This document shows, one piece after another, positions 7,422 to 11,946 of a stretch of 11,946 nucleotides of DNA. The DNA comes from Caldifarciminota bacterium (lineage in GTDB: Bacteria > Hydrothermota > Tepidihabitantia > Tepidihabitantales > JAOUPE01): positions 1 to 11,946 of the forward strand of contig JAOUPE010000023.1 of NCBI GenBank assembly GCA_029880025.1, given 5' to 3'. Position numbers and translations under genes: made by a program. Under the pieces are notes generated by a model. That model made no database searches and was not told the origin of the DNA. It saw only the letters and a program-made list of their open reading frames with translations. How positions within the stretch are numbered: position 1 is the stretch's first letter; each line of letters starts with the position of its first letter.

Positions 7422-7501
7422 CCATACCAGATTAAGAGTCAAAATGGCTTTTGCGCATTGAGCTTCGAACTCTTTAAATGGAGAGGTGAGATAAAAACAG
7501 G

Positions 7502-7534
7502 GACTTTTAAAAGACTTTTATGAGACTAAGAATT
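7502..7534 (+). repeat. Three GACT boxes at an 11-bp period
   Basis: GACTTTTAAAA (7502), GACTTTTATGA (7513) and GACTAAGAATT (7524) are three consecutive 11-base units; the first two share eight bases. The spacing is about one helical turn, as in tandem activator sites. They lie 88-120 bases upstream of the first BNR gene. Confidence 0.3.
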
Positions 7535-7610
7535 ATCCCTTTTTTCTATCTTTCTTTTCCTTACAAGTCTCGTCCAAGTCCCGGTTGAAATGGTTCGTTT
7601 AAAAGATAAT

Positions 7611-7616
7611 AGGAGG
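7611..7616 (+). promoter_or_regulatory. Ribosome binding site of BNR gene 1
   Basis: A perfect AGGAGG lies 5 bases before the ATG at 7622 and fixes the start. Confidence 0.8.
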
Positions 7617-7621
7617 TAAAG

Positions 7622-9268
7622 ATGAAACACTTAATAATAATCTCTATACTAATAACGCTTTGCTTTGGCGTGAATGTCATCCGCGCACCAAAGGTTGAAG
7701 CAGAAGAGATTAAAGCGTGCTCTGAATTGGTGAGCATGCCTGACCGCCCAACACATGCGAGCTTAGACCAGCATCTGATTTCATTGATTCCTGATTTACG
7801 TTCCACCGCAGGTTCTCCGGGCAAGAATATAATCTTTGCTGAAGATGGGCAAAATGTTGCAGTAATCTATAGCCGATTCAGTGGCGACCCAGTCAATATT
7901 TTGCAGATTATTGTATCCTATTCTACGGATAGAGGAAACACCTGGATTCATTATGGACCATTTAGCAACCCTTCCCGAAGAGCCTATTCTGGACTCGATG
8001 CTGAAGATGATTTTCATATTACTGGTAGAATCTATTTTACTTGGAGTTGGGCGTACCGATATGGCGTGGTTTATGATACTTGTCGAATTTTTCACATCGA
8101 GGAACTTTCCTATCCTAACGGTCTTTTTACTCCTACTTCTCAGTTACCAAATAGCGAAACCGAGGGTATTAGTTTACCATGTATTGGAGTAAGGGATAGT
8201 GTTGTCATAATTACTGGTGGCGGCAAAATTTGGCGCTCGACCGATTATGGTGCAAGTTGGGATACAGGAAGGGTATTTACTGGTGAATACCCACATTTCC
8301 GTTTCGGTTTTCATGGTTATATGTTCTTTTTATGGCTCTCAGGCAATAACTCTTGGCCCTATTACTGCGAATCATTTGACTATGGTGAAACCTGGACCGA
8401 CCCACAACTTCTTTGGGGAAATAATCCGCCTTATCCTAATATGTCGAATGTAAGAGGTTCATGGTATGGATTTGATTGCGAGGTTGTGCAAGATACTCCA
8501 GTGACAACATTAAAACTTAGTGCAGATAATTATGACTATGGTGAAATCTGGGCATATCGTCCGGATTCAGGGGTAGCTGGAAATTGGCGATTTAAAGGCA
8601 AGAAATTAGTTGGCGGCGATTCGACTTCACCCCAGACTTATGCTCGTTTCCCAACCATTGCGGCTGACGACAGCGGTAATGCTTTTATCGGTTATCAAGC
8701 ATACTTCCCGATTCCTGGTGATACCGTGTTTGATATTGGTTTATTTGCTCGACCAGCAATCGAGGATACTTGGTATGATTGGGGAAGAATTACATTCAAT
8801 GGTAATGTAATTGAAGAAAATCATCTTGAGTTTGCTCATAATGCACCAATAATTGCAAATGGCGATTCTATAATAATCGGAATGGTTTATCACAATGCAG
8901 GTGATTATCCAATTACTGGTAACCTTTATTTTGACTACTTCATCCTGCCCAATCCACCGATTCCTTCTCCAAGCAGCACCGAAGAAATCGGTTCGATTAA
9001 CCAAAAAGAGTATGGAGTTACGGTTGCCCCGAATCCTTTCCGCAATTCAGTGAAATTCATGGCTCATTATTCAATATCCGTGATACGAATTTACGATGTC
9101 ACCGGCAAATTAGTAAGAGAACTCACAGCCAACAATAAACAACCAAAAACTGAATTAATCTGGGATGGTCGCAATGCTGAAGGAACACTTGCCAAACCTG
9201 GAATTTATTTCTATAATCTGTCGTCAGCTGATTTTCAGCAGCAAGGTAAGTTAATTTTAAGTCGATAA
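7622..9268 (+). CDS. Secreted BNR/Asp-box beta-propeller protein with Por/FlgD-like C-terminal domain (paralogue 1)
   Basis: The 548-residue product begins with a signal peptide (MKHLIIISILITLCFG). After a variable linker, residues 49-90 form a block nearly identical in all three paralogues (DQHLIS..PDLRSTAG then PGKNIIFAEDGQNV and RFSGDP). Three Asp boxes mark a sialidase-like BNR propeller: STDRGNTW (101-108), STDYGASW (206-213) and SFDYGETW (251-258). Residues about 464-548 are a Por-secretion/FlgD-Ig-like tail: APNPFRNSVKF, IRIYDVTGKLVREL, WDGRNAEGT, GIYFYNL and final KLILSR, which in other bacteria directs type IX secretion or surface attachment. No sialidase active-site arginine triad is evident, so an enzymatic role is not claimed. 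Compared with paralogue 2 it is shorter by about 10, 6 and 5 residues around the second and third Asp boxes. A terminator-like hairpin follows directly. The function is unknown; extracellular binding is the likeliest role. Confidence 0.85.
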   Translation: MKHLIIISILITLCFGVNVIRAPKVEAEEIKACSELVSMPDRPTHASLDQHLISLIPDLRSTAGSPGKNIIFAEDGQNVAVIYSRFSGDPVNILQIIVSYSTDRGNTWIHYGPFSNPSRRAYSGLDAEDDFHITGRIYFTWSWAYRYGVVYDTCRIFHIEELSYPNGLFTPTSQLPNSETEGISLPCIGVRDSVVIITGGGKIWRSTDYGASWDTGRVFTGEYPHFRFGFHGYMFFLWLSGNNSWPYYCESFDYGETWTDPQLLWGNNPPYPNMSNVRGSWYGFDCEVVQDTPVTTLKLSADNYDYGEIWAYRPDSGVAGNWRFKGKKLVGGDSTSPQTYARFPTIAADDSGNAFIGYQAYFPIPGDTVFDIGLFARPAIEDTWYDWGRITFNGNVIEENHLEFAHNAPIIANGDSIIIGMVYHNAGDYPITGNLYFDYFILPNPPIPSPSSTEEIGSINQKEYGVTVAPNPFRNSVKFMAHYSISVIRIYDVTGKLVRELTANNKQPKTELIWDGRNAEGTLAKPGIYFYNLSSADFQQQGKLILSR

Positions 9269-9290
9269 GAAACGGCGAAGCCGTTTTCTT
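9267..9290 (+). terminator. Terminator-like hairpin after BNR gene 1
   Basis: Beginning inside the TAA stop codon, AAACGGC-GAA-GCCGTTT forms a perfect 7-bp stem that extends to about 10 bp with one bulged T (AAG outside on the left, CTT on the right). The 3' side is T-rich (TTTTCTTC), but the T-tract is interrupted, so termination may be partial. Confidence 0.6.
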
Positions 9291-9310
9291 CATCTCGGAT
9301 TGGAAAGAAT

Positions 9311-9396
9311 TTAACACTGAAGGACACCGAGGAAACCGAATGACACTGAATTCTTTTCGGTGTTTTTCAGTTATTTCAGTGTGTTTCGGTGTTGAA
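9311..9396. repeat. 86-bp imperfect palindrome built of ACYGAA units
   Basis: The left arm (9311-9350) has ACTGA/ACCGA units spaced 9-10 bases apart. The right arm (9356-9396) is its imperfect reverse complement, with four matching units, and the loop is TTCTT (9351-9355). By hand alignment 29 of 41 columns are Watson-Crick pairs and 6 more are G-U pairs, so a long RNA or DNA hairpin is plausible. It resembles the periodic ACACNGA palindromes found between genes in many bacteria (from memory). It lies between BNR genes 1 and 2. Confidence 0.75.
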
Positions 9397-9419
9397 TCAT
9401 CTTTCTTTCGGAAAAAGAG

Positions 9420-9438
9420 AATTCGACTTCGTCGAATT
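9420..9438 (+). promoter_or_regulatory. 8-bp hairpin upstream of BNR gene 2
   Basis: AATTCGAC-TTC-GTCGAATT is a perfect 8-bp stem with a 3-base loop. It is directly followed by AAAGGAGG (9439-9446) and lies about 50 bases before the gene 2 start. There is no T-tract, so it is probably a leader structure, or a short palindromic repeat related to the GAA-loop hairpin after gene 1. Confidence 0.45.
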
Positions 9439-9477
9439 GAAAGGAGGCATCTGAAATCAAAACAGTCCGAAAAACAG

Positions 9478-9484
9478 AAAGGAG
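9478..9484 (+). promoter_or_regulatory. Ribosome binding site of BNR gene 2
   Basis: AAAGGAG lies 4 bases before the ATG at 9489. A second AGGAGG at 9441-9446 is about 42 bases upstream, with only a CTG codon at start distance. Confidence 0.7.
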
Positions 9485-9488
9485 TACA

Positions 9489-11171
9489 ATGAAATTTATA
9501 TTATCAATACTTCTAATTGTAACAATTTGCTTTGGCGCAAAACTGATGCGTGCACCAAATATTGAAGCGAACCCTGACGATGTTAATTCTAAATCACGAG
9601 TAGTCAAAAAGGGCATGACAATAACCAGTCCTGACCAGCACTTGATTTCTTCGATTCCGGATTTACGTTCTACTGCTGGCACGCCTGGCAAGAATATAGT
9701 TTTTGCCGAAGACGGACAAAACGTTGTGGTATTATATAGCCGATTCAGCGGTGACCCGGAAAATTTTTTCCGAGTATATGTTTCATACTCTACTAACCGT
9801 GGCAGTGACTGGATTCATTATGGACCACTTTCTCTTATTGATTCTCGCCGTTCCTACCCAGGAGTTGATGCTGAACCAGACTGGCCCAGCACCGGGAGTG
9901 TCCATCTTGTCTGGCAAGAAACACCCCAAGTTGGTGGCAACTATGATTCCAGTATTATCTATTACTCTAAAGAAGTGGACTATCCAAATGGTCTAATTAC
10001 GGCACCGGTTGCCTTACCCAACAGCGGGTCATGGGATATCTGGCAGCCCTGCATCGGAGTTAAGGATAGTTTTGTGATAATCACTGGCGCCAATAATAAT
10101 ACCTACCGAACAACCAATGATTGTTATATATGGCGCTCTACCGACTTTGGCGAAACCTGGGATACTGGAAGGATCTACTTCCCTGGACCATTGGATTGGA
10201 TGGCTAGCCCTCATTTCCGCTTTGGCAGTGATGGTTATATGTTCTTCTTATGGAATCGCCAGCAGGAAAGTAATCCTGAACTTTATTGGCCTTATTTTTG
10301 TGAATCTGATGATTATGGTGAAACCTGGTCCCAACCACAATTAATTTGGCAAGATACTCCACCTTATCAAGATATGTCAAGTGTGTCCGGTTGGTGGTAT
10401 ATGTATGATTGTGAGGTTGTGAACGATACACCAGTGGCAACCGTAAAACTGGGAACAGCAAATTTAGACTATGGTGAAATCTGGGTTTATCGACCGGATT
10501 CAGGCGGACCACGAAACTGGCACTTTAAAGGCACAAAATTGGTTGGTGGTGATTCAGCCGCACCTCAGACTTATGCCCGCTTCCCGACCGTTGCCGCTGA
10601 TGATAGCGGTAATATTTATGTCGGCTATCAGGCATTCTTAATAATTCCTGGTGATACGGTCTGGGATTGCGGTTTATTTATCCGACCGGCTGGTCGAGAC
10701 ACCTGGATTGATTTTGGGAGATGTACATTCAATGGCGATGTGATTGAAGAGAATCATCTTGAATTTGCTCATAACGTACCGATGTCAGGTGACACCTCAT
10801 TAATCGGTATGATATATCACAATGCTGGAGATTATCCTGAAACCGGCAACCTCTATTTTGATTGTTACTATTATACTGGTCCTGGTATTGTTGAATCCGA
10901 ACATCCCGGCTTGAAACGATTTAGTGTTAACGTGTCGCCAAACCCATTTTCGAATTTGGTGAAATTCTTTCTTGCACCAAATCTCGGGAAAATTAAACTT
11001 TCGGTATTCGATGTTACCGGTAAATTAGTGAATGAACTTGAAACCGATAAACCGACAATAACCTGGAATGGCAGAAAAAAAGATGGAAATTTAACAAACT
11101 CTGGAGTTTATTTCTATAACCTCTCTTCAGGTAATTATCAGTATCAAGGAAAAGTAATTTTGACTCGATAG
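9489..11171 (+). CDS. Secreted BNR/Asp-box beta-propeller protein with Por/FlgD-like C-terminal domain (paralogue 2)
   Basis: The 560-residue product has a signal peptide (MKFILSILLIVTICFG), a divergent linker (24-47) and then the conserved block at 49-90 (DQHLISSIPDLRSTAG, PGKNIVFAEDGQNV, RFSGDP). The Asp boxes are STNRGSDW (101-108, with Asp replaced by Asn), STDFGETW (217-224) and SDDYGETW (273-280). 'NHLEFAHN' at 422-429 and 'YHNAGDYPETGNLYFD' at 443-458 are shared almost word for word with paralogue 1. The tail at about 476-560 (SPNPFSNLVKF, VFDVTGKLVNEL, TWNGRKKDG, GVYFYNL, KVILTR) is the same sorting-type domain. It lies 49 bases before paralogue 3 with no strong terminator, so these two are probably co-transcribed. 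The protein is likely extracellular or surface-attached; its ligand or substrate is unknown. The degenerate first Asp box may mean that blade has lost the structural aspartate. Confidence 0.87.
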   Translation: MKFILSILLIVTICFGAKLMRAPNIEANPDDVNSKSRVVKKGMTITSPDQHLISSIPDLRSTAGTPGKNIVFAEDGQNVVVLYSRFSGDPENFFRVYVSYSTNRGSDWIHYGPLSLIDSRRSYPGVDAEPDWPSTGSVHLVWQETPQVGGNYDSSIIYYSKEVDYPNGLITAPVALPNSGSWDIWQPCIGVKDSFVIITGANNNTYRTTNDCYIWRSTDFGETWDTGRIYFPGPLDWMASPHFRFGSDGYMFFLWNRQQESNPELYWPYFCESDDYGETWSQPQLIWQDTPPYQDMSSVSGWWYMYDCEVVNDTPVATVKLGTANLDYGEIWVYRPDSGGPRNWHFKGTKLVGGDSAAPQTYARFPTVAADDSGNIYVGYQAFLIIPGDTVWDCGLFIRPAGRDTWIDFGRCTFNGDVIEENHLEFAHNVPMSGDTSLIGMIYHNAGDYPETGNLYFDCYYYTGPGIVESEHPGLKRFSVNVSPNPFSNLVKFFLAPNLGKIKLSVFDVTGKLVNELETDKPTITWNGRKKDGNLTNSGVYFYNLSSGNYQYQGKVILTR

Positions 11172-11210
11172 AGAAAGAAGGTCTAAAAACTTTATTAGTC
11201 ATAATAATCA

Positions 11211-11216
11211 AGGAGG
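11211..11216 (+). promoter_or_regulatory. Ribosome binding site of BNR gene 3
   Basis: A perfect AGGAGG lies 4 bases before the ATG at 11221, very similar to the site of gene 1. Confidence 0.8.
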
Positions 11217-11220
11217 TAAG

Positions 11221-11946
11221 ATGAAATGCTTTACAATATTGATTTTATTTGTTGCAATTGGTTTTGGGGTAAATCTGGCAAGAGCACCCAAGGTAGAAAG
11301 AGTTCCATTTGTTGGCAATATTGACCTGAATATTGAACCCCTGACTCCTCCGCCAAGTAGTCCTGACCAACATATCATTGCTTCAGTTCCCGATTTGAGG
11401 TCGATTGCTGGGGCACCAGGTAAGAATATAATATTTGCCGAAGATGGGCAAAATGTTGCAGTAATCTATGGTCGTTTTGGTGGCGACCCGACTAACATTC
11501 ATCAGGTGATGGTGGCATATTCAACTGACCGAGGCAATACCTGGACCAATTATGGACCACTTTCCACTTTTGATGCCCGAAGAATTTATCCTGGCTTGGA
11601 TGCCAGACCAGACTGGCCAGAAACTGATTTGATGATTCATTTTGCCTGGCATCAAGCAGCTCAAGAAGCTGGAAATTACGTCGCGAGTCCAACCTTTTAC
11701 GCAAAAGAAGTAAGTTATCCAGATGGCTTGATTACTGCCGCCTATGAATTGCCCAATAGTGAGGATTGGGATATCTGGCTACCTTGCATCGGAATTAAGG
11801 ATAGTTTTGTGATTTATACTGCAACCAATAATGGGACCTATCTCACGACTTACAATGGTTATATCTGGCGTTCGACTGATTATGGTGAAACTTGGGACAA
11901 CGGAAGAATTTTCTTTCCTGGTCCATTGGAATGGATGGCTGGTCCC
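11221..11946 (+). CDS. Secreted BNR/Asp-box propeller protein, paralogue 3 (cut by window end)
   Basis: I translated this frame by hand: ATG at 11221 and 242 open codons to the edge, with no stop. It starts with a signal peptide (MKCFTILILFVAIGFG) and has the same conserved block at 49-90 (SPDQHIIASVPDLRS, GKNIIFAEDGQNVAVIYG, GGDP). Asp boxes STDRGNTW (101-108) and STDYGETW (218-225) are intact. It keeps the longer loops of paralogue 2 (TYLTTYNGYIWRSTD and FFPGPLEWMAGP), which paralogue 1 lacks. Its linker is proline-rich (EPLTPPPSSPDQ). The C-terminal part, presumably with the same sorting-type domain, is outside the window, and more copies may follow. The function is unknown. Confidence 0.88.
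   Translation, partial: MKCFTILILFVAIGFGVNLARAPKVERVPFVGNIDLNIEPLTPPPSSPDQHIIASVPDLRSIAGAPGKNIIFAEDGQNVAVIYGRFGGDPTNIHQVMVAYSTDRGNTWTNYGPLSTFDARRIYPGLDARPDWPETDLMIHFAWHQAAQEAGNYVASPTFYAKEVSYPDGLITAAYELPNSEDWDIWLPCIGIKDSFVIYTATNNGTYLTTYNGYIWRSTDYGETWDNGRIFFPGPLEWMAGP

Larger units (their letters stand above)
7052..7621. other. Divergent intergenic region without a convincing gene
   Basis: This 570-base gap separates the minus-strand operon from the plus-strand BNR array. It holds candidate promoters in both directions, a stretch with repeated TTCG tetramers on the plus strand (CGAA on minus, 7106-7166), a short 7-bp inverted repeat CTGTCAA/TTGACAG (7235-7241 and 7274-7280), a 9-bp hairpin (7393-7421) and three GACT boxes at an 11-bp period (7502-7534). 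A 60-codon frame on the minus strand (7420-7238) lacks a ribosome site and any recognisable sequence, and I do not accept it. No tRNA or known riboswitch was recognised. Confidence 0.6.

Noticed and set aside
7585..7610. TTGAAA...GATAAT promoter just before BNR gene 1
   Set aside because: The spacer is only 14 bases and transcription would start at or after the ribosome site.
7622..7675. Lipoprotein signal in BNR paralogue 1 (LITLC)
   Set aside because: The residue before Cys is Leu, not Gly/Ala/Ser, and paralogue 3 has no Cys there.
9489..11171. Sialidase enzyme call from Asp boxes
   Set aside because: Asp boxes are structural and occur in many propellers; no catalytic arginine triad or nucleophile pattern was evident.

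Overview
The window (about 40% G+C by eye, Shine-Dalgarno led genes, UUG/GUG starts possible) looks like a bacterium with an outer membrane. It encodes a large exported protein ending in an outer-membrane beta-barrel and secreted proteins with a Por/FlgD-like C-terminal sorting domain. The mix of a Bacteroidetes-type GlmU-like protein, TruD, TolB-like propellers and BNR proteins with 'NPF...YDVTGKLV...GIYFYNL' tails recalls candidate phylum WOR-3 or a related uncultured lineage. That placement is from memory and is not proven by the sequence.

Layout. Positions 1-509 (minus) hold the 5' part of an exported PDZ protein. It has its own near-consensus sigma70-type promoter (552-580). Positions 587-7051 (minus) are one tightly packed presumptive operon, transcribed right to left: a GlmU-like sugar nucleotidyltransferase/left-handed beta-helix protein (7051-5804), a ROK-family sugar kinase that overlaps it, tRNA pseudouridine synthase TruD, and a 960-residue exported gluzincin-peptidase/TolB-propeller/beta-barrel protein. 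Positions 7052-7621 are a divergent intergenic region with four outward-pointing TTGACA hexamers, a CGAA-periodic stretch, a 9-bp hairpin and three GACT boxes at an 11-bp period. From 7622 to the right edge (plus) there is a tandem array of three paralogous secreted BNR/Asp-box propeller proteins; the third is cut by the window end.

How the genes fit together. The two sugar genes are translationally linked and could act on cell-envelope or amino-sugar metabolism. TruD and the outer-membrane protein look like passengers in the same operon. The BNR array is a separate unit: gene 1 ends in a terminator-like hairpin, followed by an 86-bp imperfect palindrome and another hairpin before gene 2, whereas genes 2 and 3 are only 49 bp apart and are probably co-transcribed.

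The most noteworthy items are the tandem BNR family with an almost invariant N-terminal block, the palindromic repeats (one between genes, several inside coding sequence), and the three-part peptidase-propeller-barrel protein. No RNA genes, CRISPR arrays, transposases or phage genes were seen.
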